Shown here piece by piece: positions 8,156 through 15,435 of a stretch of DNA of 64,000 nt. This DNA is from Rhizobium sp. L43. Its GTDB lineage: Bacteria; Pseudomonadota; Alphaproteobacteria; Rhizobiales; Rhizobiaceae. The first letter of the stretch is position 1, and each line of letters opens with the position of its first letter. The notes below the pieces were generated by a model. The model worked only from the letters and a program-made list of their open reading frames with translations. It had not been told where the DNA came from and made no database searches. The stretch lies in assembly GCF_002531725.1 (NCBI RefSeq), contig NZ_NWSQ01000018.1:1-64000 (forward strand). Reading direction: 5' to 3'. Both the position numbers and the translations under genes were made by a program.

Positions 8156-8566
8156 TCAGGCTAAAGCGGCTCTGGTGGTGTCGGGGATCGGCGTGGGGCG
8201 ACTGTCGGAAAGGCCGACGCAGACCCAGACGAGCCCCGCCGATGCGCAGTGAGCGCCATCGCGCCGGCGGAAGAGTTCGATCGTAAAGGACAGGCTCGTA
8301 CGCCCGATTTTCTCGACGGCGACCTTGGCGTCGACGACATCGTCGACGTCGATCGGGTTGTGAAAAGTGATCTCGGCCTTCTTCACGTGATAGGCAACGC
8401 CCGAGGTGGTGTGGCGGAAATGGCCGAGGATTTGCCGATGCCGCAGGAATTCGACGACCGCATCCTCGCAATAGTCGAGGTAAACCGAGTTATGGACATG
8501 ACCATAGATGTCGATGTCTCGCATCGAGACCCGGAACGATGCTAAAGGCCTGTCGTCAACGCTCAT
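8156..8566 (-). CDS. Acyl-CoA thioesterase, 4HBT/YbgC-like hot-dog protein
   Basis: Single hot-dog-fold protein of 136 residues, expected to hydrolyse acyl-CoA thioesters in the cytosol. The 4-hydroxybenzoyl-CoA thioesterase signature is seen at residues 15-36 as MRDIDIYGHVHNSVYLDYCE, with the catalytic Asp and the GHVHN turn. It is 28 bp upstream of the acyl-CoA ligase on the same strand, so thioesterase, ligase and thiolase form one unit. The start at 8566 is set by homology; the ribosome binding site is weak (GGTGA). The reading frame continues upstream but overlaps the divergent MDR gene there and is not coding. Confidence 0.85.
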   Translation of the reverse strand: MSVDDRPLASFRVSMRDIDIYGHVHNSVYLDYCEDAVVEFLRHRQILGHFRHTTSGVAYHVKKAEITFHNPIDVDDVVDAKVAVEKIGRTSLSFTIELFRRRDGAHCASAGLVWVCVGLSDSRPTPIPDTTRAALA

Positions 8567-8620
8567 TCGATCACCGAAATTTCGAAGGCGTGTTCTAACC
8601 GCTGTTATCAGGGGGATGCA

Positions 8621-9589
8621 ATGCAATATCAGGCGGTCGTGCGAAAATTCGGCCCGGCCGAGGAGGTCGTCGGGATCGAACGGGCCGAACTGCCGGCGCT
8701 CGCGCGCGGCCAGGTGCGGGTGCGCCTGCTGGCGCGGTCGATCAATCCCTCCGATATCATCACCATATCGGGCGCCTATGCCGGACGCACCACCCTGCCC
8801 TTCATTCCCGGCTTCGAAGCCTTCGGCGTGGTCGAAGCGTGCGGTGAAGAGGTTTACGGGCTTGCGCTCGGCACCCGTGTGCTGCCGGTGCGCAGCGCCG
8901 GCGGATGGCAGGAATTCAAGGATACCGATCCCGGCTGGTGCCTTCGTGTTCCGGACACGCTCTCCGATTTCGAAGCGGCGACGAGCTATGTCAACCCGAT
9001 GACGGCCTGGCTGATGCTGCACATGAAGATCGGGCTGAAGCCGGGCATGCGCATCGCCATCAATGCCGCTGCCTCGTCGATCGGATCGATCCTGATCGGT
9101 CTCGCCAATGCCGCGGGCGTCGAGCCGGTGGCAATCGTCCGCAGCGAAGAATCACTTGAGCGCCTGCGCGGCCGGCTCGAGGCTGTTATTGTCGACAGGG
9201 CGGACGGTGATCTCGCCGCCGGGCTTGCCGGCCGACACGGGCTCGACGCGGTGCTCGATTGTGTCGGCGGCGCGCGCGCCTCCGTGCTTGCCGATGCGCT
9301 CAAACCCGGCGGGCATTTCGTGCATTACGGACTGCTTTCGGGCCAGAGCATTCCGGCTTCTTTCTGGGCCTCCCATCCCGATGTCACCTTTTCCTATTGT
9401 CATCTCCGGGAATGGGTCCATGCCGAAGCGATTGATGACGTCCAGCGCGCTTATTCGGAGATCGCCGCGCTGATCGCTTCGAAGGTGATCGCGACCGAGG
9501 TGCGGGAGGTGTTTCCTCTGGAAAGGATCGGCCAGGCGCTGCAGTCGGCCCTTCCGTTCCGGACGGGCGGCAAGGTGTTGCTCGCCTGA
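8621..9589 (+). CDS. MDR-family zinc-type alcohol dehydrogenase-like / enoyl reductase
   Basis: Medium-chain dehydrogenase/reductase of 322 residues with an N-terminal GroES-like domain (VRLLARSINPSDIITISG) and a C-terminal Rossmann domain (about residues 140-260). The nucleotide motif is modified to AAASSIGSILIGLA. No zinc ligands are seen, which fits quinone reductases and mitochondrial-type trans-2-enoyl-CoA reductases (MECR/ETR1 group). Divergent from the thioesterase-ligase-thiolase unit across a 54-bp gap, so the promoters overlap and the four genes probably serve one pathway. Confidence 0.84.
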   Translation: MQYQAVVRKFGPAEEVVGIERAELPALARGQVRVRLLARSINPSDIITISGAYAGRTTLPFIPGFEAFGVVEACGEEVYGLALGTRVLPVRSAGGWQEFKDTDPGWCLRVPDTLSDFEAATSYVNPMTAWLMLHMKIGLKPGMRIAINAAASSIGSILIGLANAAGVEPVAIVRSEESLERLRGRLEAVIVDRADGDLAAGLAGRHGLDAVLDCVGGARASVLADALKPGGHFVHYGLLSGQSIPASFWASHPDVTFSYCHLREWVHAEAIDDVQRAYSEIAALIASKVIATEVREVFPLERIGQALQSALPFRTGGKVLLA

Positions 9590-9597
9590 CGGTGCGG

Positions 9598-9651
9598 CAC
9601 CCGCCTCGTCCTTCGAGGCCCCTTGCGGGGCGCCTGAGGATGAGGCTCTCT
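9598..9651 (+). repeat. Mosaic hairpin repeat
   Basis: Copy of the composite palindrome at 529-575: CCTCGTCCTTCGAGG, CCCCTTGCGGGG, then CCTGAGGATGAGG. It lies between the MDR gene and the convergent HxlR gene and may act as a transcript-end hairpin. Confidence 0.7.
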
Positions 9652-9661
9652 TAAACTCCCG

Positions 9662-10021
9662 CTAAGCGGTTTCGTATCGCCGACGCGCGCTCTTGATCGC
9701 CGCATGGTTCCGATCGGCCCAGCCGATCAAAGCTCTCATGGGAACCAGGAAGGATTGCCCCAGCTCCGTCAGTTCATATTCGACGCGCGGCGGAACTTCC
9801 GGGTAGACGGTGCGGCTGATGAAGCCGTCCTGCTCCAGATGCTTCAGGGTCTTGGAGAGCATCTGTTTCGAGATGTCCCCGATCTCGCGCAGCAACTCGT
9901 TGAAGCGCTTCTTCTCATCATCAAGCGCCTCGAGCGCGAGCAGGCTCCATTGATCGCCGATACGATCGAGCACGCCTCTTACCGGGCATCCCAGTTTCGG
10001 CTCGTCCGTTTCCGCAGGCAT
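9662..10021 (-). CDS. HxlR-family winged-helix transcriptional regulator
   Basis: DNA-binding protein of 119 residues. The HxlR domain is clear: a conserved Cys near the N-terminus (LGCPVRGVLDRIGDQWSLLALEAL) followed by RFNELLREIGDISKQMLSKTLKHLEQDGFISRTVY, the recognition helix and wing. Many relatives sense electrophiles or quinones through that Cys and repress a divergent gene. ATG 10021 follows AAGGAGAGGGC; an in-frame start at 10060 has weaker support. Divergent from the NTF2-like gene at 10158, with an inverted repeat between them. Confidence 0.88.
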   Translation of the reverse strand: MPAETDEPKLGCPVRGVLDRIGDQWSLLALEALDDEKKRFNELLREIGDISKQMLSKTLKHLEQDGFISRTVYPEVPPRVEYELTELGQSFLVPMRALIGWADRNHAAIKSARRRYETA

Positions 10022-10107
10022 GCCCTCTCCTTGGTCATCGCAGGCTGACCTTGCCACCAAAACCTGCCTTCTTGCTCGGCATCTCCAGGTTTCATAGACC
10101 TGACAGA

Positions 10108-10126
10108 TAGTCTCCTTTTTAGACTA
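10108..10126. promoter_or_regulatory. Candidate HxlR operator
   Basis: TAGTCT-N7-AGACTA is a perfect 6-bp inverted repeat in the 136-bp gap between the divergent hxlR-like and NTF2-like genes. Another AGAC half-site lies just upstream (10096-10099). The position is right for repression of the NTF2-like gene and autoregulation; the assignment is inferred. Confidence 0.5.
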
Positions 10127-10157
10127 GATCGCCGATCCATACCAAGGAGTTTGATGC

Positions 10158-10616
10158 ATGAGATTTCAATCGCTTTTCGCACTCGCCATTCTGGCGGGCA
10201 TCGCCGTGCCTTCAGGCGTTTTTGCCGCCTCGCGGGACTTGAAGGTCGAGGAAGCCAACCGGAAGCTGGTGGTGGAGTTCTACGACCGCTTCTTCAACAA
10301 GCACGATCTCAAGGCCGCCTCCGTTGTCGCCGACGACTACCGGCAGCACAATCCCCAGGTTCCCGACGGCAAGAAGCCTTTGATTTCCTTCTTCTCCGGC
10401 TTCTTCAAGGACAATGCCCAATCGAAGGCGGAGATCGTCCGCAGCGCCGGCGATGGCGATCTCGTCTGGCTGCATGTGCATGCGACGAACGGTGCCGATG
10501 ACCGCGGCCAGGCGATCGTCGATATTTTCCGCGTCAAGGACGGCAAGATCGTCGAGCACTGGGACGTGATCCAGGCGGTTCCGAACGAGGCTGCCAACAA
10601 GAACACGATGTTTTAA
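10158..10616 (+). CDS. Secreted NTF2-like (SnoaL-type) protein
   Basis: Exported protein of 152 residues with a Sec signal peptide ending at VFA-AS (residues 22-25). A nuclear-transport-factor-2/SnoaL-like fold follows (EANRKLVVEFYDRFFNKHDLKAASVVADDYRQHNPQVPDGK; IVDIFRVKDGKIVEHWDVIQ). This family often appears as a quinone- or stress-inducible partner of HxlR/TetR regulators. The reaction, if any, is unknown. ATG 10158 follows AAGGAG. Confidence 0.83.
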   Translation: MRFQSLFALAILAGIAVPSGVFAASRDLKVEEANRKLVVEFYDRFFNKHDLKAASVVADDYRQHNPQVPDGKKPLISFFSGFFKDNAQSKAEIVRSAGDGDLVWLHVHATNGADDRGQAIVDIFRVKDGKIVEHWDVIQAVPNEAANKNTMF

Positions 10617-10619
10617 ATG

Positions 10620-10650
10620 CAATGGGGCCGGCTCCCGGCCGGCCCCATTG
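10620..10650. terminator. Strong bidirectional hairpin terminator
   Basis: Perfect 13-bp arms (CAATGGGGCCGGC and its complement) with a 5-nt loop lie between the convergent NTF2-like gene and the DUF1868 gene. No long T-run follows. Confidence 0.7.
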
Positions 10651-10672
10651 TCTCCGCATTGCGCGCCTGGGT

Positions 10673-11410
10673 TCAGCCGCCTCTTGCCGGGCTCTGCAGG
10701 AAGAACTGGCGACGGAAGGCGAACATGTCTGCGAAGCGGCAGAATTCCGCTGCGCCGAGTTCGAACTCCGCCGGCAGGCCGGAGAGGAGTTTGAACAGCA
10801 GCGCCGAAAGCGCGGCCTGCTGCTCTTCATCGGGATGGCGGATCAGATAGGCGATGCTGAGGTGAAACACATAGTCCTCATGCCCGGGATGACGGAGCTG
10901 AAGCAGCTCCGACAGCCGGTCGCGCAGGTGCCTGAGACGCGTTTCCTCTGCGCTCGTTGCCGGTACGAGCCTGAGGGCGATGCCGTTGACGAGCGGTTGC
11001 CAGCCGGCAATGCACAGGCGGTAGGGCGGATCGTAGGAGAGATCGAAGCTGGAAAGCTTGTCGGCGAAGAGCGCATCACATTCGGCCAGGGGCGCATCGA
11101 GGCCGAGATCGGCAGGCCAGAAGCCCGGCCGCCGGACCTGGTCGCAGACGCCTTCGAACACTGTCATATGCCAGCTCGACGGCGGCAGCAGCGAATAGAG
11201 TTCTGATAGATCGCTTCGCTCCAGCGCGCCGTAAAGGCTCGAAAGGGCGGCATAGAGCCGGCTCGTCGGAGCGAGGTGGCAGATGATCGTATTGCCGGGA
11301 AAGGCTCGGACGCTGCCGTCGACATTGAATTTCGTATGGACGCCGGTGGGAAAGGCGCCTTGAGCGCCAGCCGATGGCTGACACTCCTTATGCTCTTGAG
11401 ATTGCTGCAT
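10673..11410 (-). CDS. DUF1868 protein, 2H-phosphoesterase fold
   Basis: Protein of 245 residues resembling DUF1868, a branch of the 2H phosphoesterase (LigT/2',5'-RNA ligase) superfamily. Both signature motifs are present about 100 residues apart: HMT at 81-83 and HLS at 183-185, each on a hydrophobic strand. Superfamily members cleave cyclic or 2',5' phosphodiesters; no substrate is known to me for this branch. It is the last gene of the ABC importer operon, 16 bp after the substrate-binding protein gene. No signal peptide is visible, so it is probably cytosolic. ATG 11410 chosen; an earlier in-frame start overlaps the previous gene. Confidence 0.78.
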   Translation of the reverse strand: MQQSQEHKECQPSAGAQGAFPTGVHTKFNVDGSVRAFPGNTIICHLAPTSRLYAALSSLYGALERSDLSELYSLLPPSSWHMTVFEGVCDQVRRPGFWPADLGLDAPLAECDALFADKLSSFDLSYDPPYRLCIAGWQPLVNGIALRLVPATSAEETRLRHLRDRLSELLQLRHPGHEDYVFHLSIAYLIRHPDEEQQAALSALLFKLLSGLPAEFELGAAEFCRFADMFAFRRQFFLQSPARGG

Positions 11411-11426
11411 GATATCGTCTGGTTCC

Positions 11427-12518
11427 TTACTGACCCATGACGACTTTTTCGAGGAACTGCGCCGTGATGGCGTCGGCCTGCTTGACCGGGAACCAGTCGA
11501 CCGCATAGGCGCGCTGCTCGGCCGGCACGCCGCCTGCGATTTTCACCGCGTCGCTGTTGACGGGCGCCGAACCCATTTCCTTGGCGAGCATTGTCTGGGT
11601 TTCGGCCGAGGTCAGCCAGTCGACAAAGAGCAGCGAAGCGGCCTTGTGCTTGGCATTGGCGGCGATACCGACGACATTGCCGCCGCCCGGCATGCCGAAT
11701 TTCGGGATGTAGAACTTCATCCGCTTGTCGATCTCGCCCTTCTGCTGCAGGCCGGCGAGATGGTCTTCCCAGGCCGAGACGATCTGGAACTCGCCGCCGT
11801 TCAGGCGGGTCAGGCTATCGGCGTTCGACGAAGTGAAGCCGTAATTCGGCTTGTTGGCGGCAAACCAGTCCCAGGCGGCCTGGAAGTTGCCTGCGGCGAT
11901 ATCTTCCGGCTTGACGGTCGAGCGCACCACGGTCTGCAGGAAGGCCTTGCCGGCGCCGCCGCCGCGCGTATCGTTGAAGGCGAAAGCCTGCGGGTTCTCC
12001 TTGATCCACTTGGTGAGATCATCGAAGGTCTGCGGCAGCTTTGCCTCGTCGACCTGCGTCGGATCATAGGCAAGACCGGTCTGGTTGCCCCAGAAGGCAA
12101 CCGCATAACGCTTGCCGTCGCCGCCATTGATCTGAGTGCGCAGCTTGGAATAGCCGGGCAGGATATCGAGCGGGCCGAGGAAATAGGCGGTGACGTCGAA
12201 CTTCGGCAACTGATCGCCGCCGAGCGACATCACGTCGATATCGCCTTCAGCGCGGTCGAGTTCGGCGAGGAATTTGTTCTGATTGCCGTCAGAGGTGCCG
12301 TCGGGAATGGTCACCTTGATCCCGTATTTCTCTTCGAAGCCCTTGCTCAGTTCGCGGAAGCGGGGCTGGAGGAACCAGTTGTACCAGACGACCTCGCCTT
12401 CCTGCTTGGCCTGGGCGACGATGTCGTCCCACGGCTTCTTCAGGAGGTCGTCGGCGGCCGCCGCGGGGGTGGCGAAGGCTGCCGCTGCGATCAGCAGCGG
12501 GATCAGGCGTTGTGACAT
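11427..12518 (-). CDS. ABC transporter substrate-binding protein
   Basis: Periplasmic binding protein of 363 residues with a signal peptide (ATPAAAADD, cleavage near residue 22). It belongs to the extracellular solute-binding group related to YnjB, iron(III) and polyamine binders (GEVVWYNWFLQPRFRELSKGF; GDIDVMSLGGDQLPKF). The ligand cannot be assigned. Fourth gene of the operon ATPase-permease-permease-binding protein-DUF1868. ATG 12518 follows GGAG; the frame's earlier ATG is unsupported. Confidence 0.88.
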   Translation of the reverse strand: MSQRLIPLLIAAAAFATPAAAADDLLKKPWDDIVAQAKQEGEVVWYNWFLQPRFRELSKGFEEKYGIKVTIPDGTSDGNQNKFLAELDRAEGDIDVMSLGGDQLPKFDVTAYFLGPLDILPGYSKLRTQINGGDGKRYAVAFWGNQTGLAYDPTQVDEAKLPQTFDDLTKWIKENPQAFAFNDTRGGGAGKAFLQTVVRSTVKPEDIAAGNFQAAWDWFAANKPNYGFTSSNADSLTRLNGGEFQIVSAWEDHLAGLQQKGEIDKRMKFYIPKFGMPGGGNVVGIAANAKHKAASLLFVDWLTSAETQTMLAKEMGSAPVNSDAVKIAGGVPAEQRAYAVDWFPVKQADAITAQFLEKVVMGQ

Positions 12519-12550
12519 GCGATTGCTCCGATGGTTGGATGGGATGGACC

Positions 12551-13375
12551 TCATCCCTTGCCGCCAAGCGCGACGGCGCCGTTGCTCTTCAGCAGCCGTT
12601 CGAAGAGAAGCATCAGGATGATGTTGGGGACGACCAGGATCAGCGACACGACTGCCGCGTTCGGCCGGATGAAATTATAACCCAGATAGGAATAGAGGAT
12701 GGTCGGAACGGTGGTGAAGTCAGGCGATCCGAGCACGAAGGAGAGGGCGAATTCCTCGATGCTCTGAATGAAGACGATGACCAGCGCCGCCAGGATTCCG
12801 GGTTTGAGCACCGGCAGGTAGGCGGCGGAAAAGCGCGCCCAGCGGCTGGCGCCGAGATCGCGCGCCGCATCGATCAGATCCTGGCGGACAAGCGAATAGG
12901 AAACGGAGAGAATGCGGATCGCATAGGGCAGGAACAGCACGGTGTGGCCGATCACGATGCCCAGAAATTTGTTGTAGATGCCGATCCGGTTCAAAAGCGC
13001 GGTGAAGAACAGCGCGATGACGAAGCCCGGCAGCACGAGCGGCAGGAGCGCTGTGAATTGCGCCACCGATTTGCCCGCAAATTCGAGGCGCCCGAAGGCA
13101 TAGGCCGTGGGCGCGGCCAGCATCAGCGTGGCGCATGCGACGATCGGCGCCAGCGTATAACTGTTGGCGATGGCGACCGCGAGATTGGTCGTCTCCCACA
13201 TCTCGGTCCAGCGGCGGAAGGAGAGTTTCTGCGGCAGGAGGTCGGGATAACTCCAGGCTTTGTCGGGATCAACCAGCGACCAGAGCACCGCCATGGCGAA
13301 GGGAACGACGAGCCAGACGATCAGCACGAGGCCGAGTCCGATGGCGAGGAGGCGATTCCAGGATTTTTCCGACAT
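12551..13375 (-). CDS. ABC transporter permease, second subunit
   Basis: Inner-membrane permease of 274 residues with about six transmembrane segments. The cytoplasmic EAA loop is seen as DLIDAARDLGASRWARFSAAYLPVLKPGI, which docks on the ATPase. Its ATG overlaps the stop codon of the preceding permease by one base, so the two permeases are translationally coupled. It resembles PotC/FbpB-class importers. Confidence 0.9.
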   Translation of the reverse strand: MSEKSWNRLLAIGLGLVLIVWLVVPFAMAVLWSLVDPDKAWSYPDLLPQKLSFRRWTEMWETTNLAVAIANSYTLAPIVACATLMLAAPTAYAFGRLEFAGKSVAQFTALLPLVLPGFVIALFFTALLNRIGIYNKFLGIVIGHTVLFLPYAIRILSVSYSLVRQDLIDAARDLGASRWARFSAAYLPVLKPGILAALVIVFIQSIEEFALSFVLGSPDFTTVPTILYSYLGYNFIRPNAAVVSLILVVPNIILMLLFERLLKSNGAVALGGKG

Positions 13376-14250
13376 CACGCTCTCCTGCCGCCAAAGAGGA
13401 TATGGGCTGCCGCAGCCAGGATGAGCGATCCGAGCAGGGCTGTGGCCATCAGGACGATCGCGACGACGGCGGCCTCGCTCCATTGGCCGAATTCGTGCTG
13501 CACGGTGTACATGTACAGGGCGAGCGAACTGACGCTCGTCGGACCGGCGATCGCCTGGAAGGAATAGTCGCCGGCGGCACCGATGAAGATGATCACCAGG
13601 GCGGCCTGCATGGCCTTCAGGGTGAGCGGCAGGATGATCTTGCGGAAGCGCGCCCAGGCGCCGGCGCCGAGATCGCGGGCCGCGTCGAGCAGATCGGTGT
13701 GGATCGACCGGACCGCGCCGCTAAGCAGCAGCAGGGCAAAGGGCATGTTCTTCCAGACCTGGAGCAGCATGACGCCGGCGCCATAGCGGTCGTTCTGCAT
13801 CCGGAAGGGTTTTGAGATCAGGCCGAGGCCGAGAAGCGCCTCGTTCAGAAAGCCGTGGAAGGCGATGAGGTTGACGAAGAGGAAGGCCGCGACCAGGCCC
13901 GGCACCATCATCGGCGCCTTGATCAATGCGCCGAGCGTCAACGAGCCGGGAAAGGGATTGCGCAGCCAGAGCGCGATGGGATAGGCGAGCGCCACCGAGA
14001 CGATCGCCGAGACGAAGGCGATCTTCAGGGAATAGAGGAGGGAGGCCCTGAGCAGCGGACTGGCGAGCTGTTTCGCCCAGAACTCCAAGGAAAAGCCGCT
14101 TGCGCCGGCGAAGTTGAAATAGCCGAAGGACTGGGCGACGGCCATGCCGAGCACGGTCCCGACCAGAAGCACGATCGGGCCGATCCCGGTCATCAGCAGC
14201 AGGCCGATGAAGATTGCCTGTTTCCAATTGGCGGCGGCAGCGGATGTCAA
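13375..14250 (-). CDS. ABC transporter permease, first subunit
   Basis: Inner-membrane permease of 291 residues. The EAA loop is DLLDAARDLGAGAWARFRKIILPLTLKAM. Hydrophobic segments span about residues 12-40, 70-95, 110-135, 165-180, 215-235 and 258-285. It overlaps the ATPase gene end by 4 bp (ATGA type) and the next permease by one base, consistent with one polycistronic unit. Confidence 0.9.
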   Translation of the reverse strand: MTSAAAANWKQAIFIGLLLMTGIGPIVLLVGTVLGMAVAQSFGYFNFAGASGFSLEFWAKQLASPLLRASLLYSLKIAFVSAIVSVALAYPIALWLRNPFPGSLTLGALIKAPMMVPGLVAAFLFVNLIAFHGFLNEALLGLGLISKPFRMQNDRYGAGVMLLQVWKNMPFALLLLSGAVRSIHTDLLDAARDLGAGAWARFRKIILPLTLKAMQAALVIIFIGAAGDYSFQAIAGPTSVSSLALYMYTVQHEFGQWSEAAVVAIVLMATALLGSLILAAAAHILFGGRRA

Positions 14251-15317
14251 TGCGCCGCCTCCAGGAAACAGAAGCTTGCGGGATCGACGCGCACCATGAC
14301 GGAGGCTCCGACGGTCAGCGGCCGGCGCGTCTGGATGCGATAGGCGGCATCGCTTTTGCCGCTTCTGACAACCACGTCGGTGACATTGCCCTGGAAGGCC
14401 TGGGCCGTCACGACGGCCTGGAATATATTGGATTGCGGCGCTTGCGCCTGCGAAACGATCTCGGCTGCCTCGGGCCGCCAGCAGACGAAATGGTGCGGCG
14501 CCTTGGGGTCGCTCTCCGAGCGGATGTCGAATTCCCCGAGATCGGTGCGCACACGCCAGATCGTTTGCCCGGCCAGGCCCAATATATCGGCCCTCAGGAT
14601 ATTGGCGGCGCCGATGAAATCGGCGACGAAACGGCTGGCCGGGCGGTCGTAGATCGCAGCCGGCGTATCGATCTGCTCGATACGGCCGCCATTCAGCACG
14701 ACGATCCTGTCGGACATGGCGAGCGCCTCGGCCTGGTCATGGGTGACATAGATCGCTGTGAAACCGTGTCTTGCCTGCAGCGCGCGGATTTCGAAGCGCA
14801 CCTGCTCGCGCAGCTTGGCGTCGAGATTGGAAAGCGGTTCATCGAACAGGATCACACCCGGCCGCATGGCCATGGCGCGGGCAAGCGCCACACGCTGCTG
14901 CTGCCCGCCTGAGAGGGCAGACGGCAGCTTCGTGGCATGCGCGGCGAGGTCCACCTGTTGCAGGGCGGCTTCGAGCCTCGCATGGCATTCGGCCTTGCCC
15001 GCGCCGTTCTGCCGGGGACCGAACAGGATGTTTTCGGCCACGGTCATGTGCGGGAAGAGCGCGTAGGATTGGAAGCACATTGCCGTGTTGCGGCTCTCCG
15101 GTGGCAGCGCGGTGACGTCTTTGCCGTCGATCAGGAAGCGGCCTGACGTGAGCGGATGGAATCCGGCGATCGCCTTCAAAAGCGTGGTCTTGCCGCATCC
15201 CGACGGCCCGAGCAACGTCAGGAACTCCCCCGACGCGACGTCGATCGTGATGTCATCAAGAACCCGATGCCCGTTCGGGAAGGTCTTGCTCACGCCCTGG
15301 ATGGACAGGCTCGCCAA
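14247..15317 (-). CDS. ABC transporter ATP-binding protein (PotA/FbpC class)
   Basis: ATPase of 356 residues that powers the importer. Walker A is GPSGCGKTT (37-45), the signature is LSGGQQQR, Walker B is VILFDEPLSNLD, and the switch His is in YVTHDQAEA. A C-terminal TOBE-like regulatory domain follows from about residue 240. The best start is TTG 15317 with GGGAGAG upstream. The frame's only ATG start would run through the divergent ROK gene and is rejected. First gene of the operon; the divergent ROK regulator is the likely controller. Confidence 0.88.
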   Translation of the reverse strand: MASLSIQGVSKTFPNGHRVLDDITIDVASGEFLTLLGPSGCGKTTLLKAIAGFHPLTSGRFLIDGKDVTALPPESRNTAMCFQSYALFPHMTVAENILFGPRQNGAGKAECHARLEAALQQVDLAAHATKLPSALSGGQQQRVALARAMAMRPGVILFDEPLSNLDAKLREQVRFEIRALQARHGFTAIYVTHDQAEALAMSDRIVVLNGGRIEQIDTPAAIYDRPASRFVADFIGAANILRADILGLAGQTIWRVRTDLGEFDIRSESDPKAPHHFVCWRPEAAEIVSQAQAPQSNIFQAVVTAQAFQGNVTDVVVRSGKSDAAYRIQTRRPLTVGASVMVRVDPASFCFLEAAH

Positions 15318-15338
15318 TGTTCTCTCCCGATAGACGTA

Positions 15339-15372
15339 ATTAAGTTCACGATGTGCATTTATATTAAGTGCA
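15339..15372. promoter_or_regulatory. Candidate ROK operator between divergent genes
   Basis: Two direct 10-bp copies, ATTAAGTTCA (15339-15348) and ATTAAGTGCA (15363-15372), start 24 bp apart in the 118-bp gap between the ABC operon and the ROK gene. The ATTAAGT core also occurs in the sites upstream of the sugar operon at 44549 and the mannosidase at 47604. Binding by a ROK protein is inferred. Confidence 0.5.
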
Positions 15373-15435
15373 TGACATGAATATGACGACGGCCTATTCT
15401 GGGATTCGCTCGTCTCTATCGGAAAGTTCGCCCAC

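Noticed and set aside
8567..9022. Extended N-terminus of the thioesterase frame
   Set aside because: The added residues are the complement of the MDR gene and have no hot-dog similarity.
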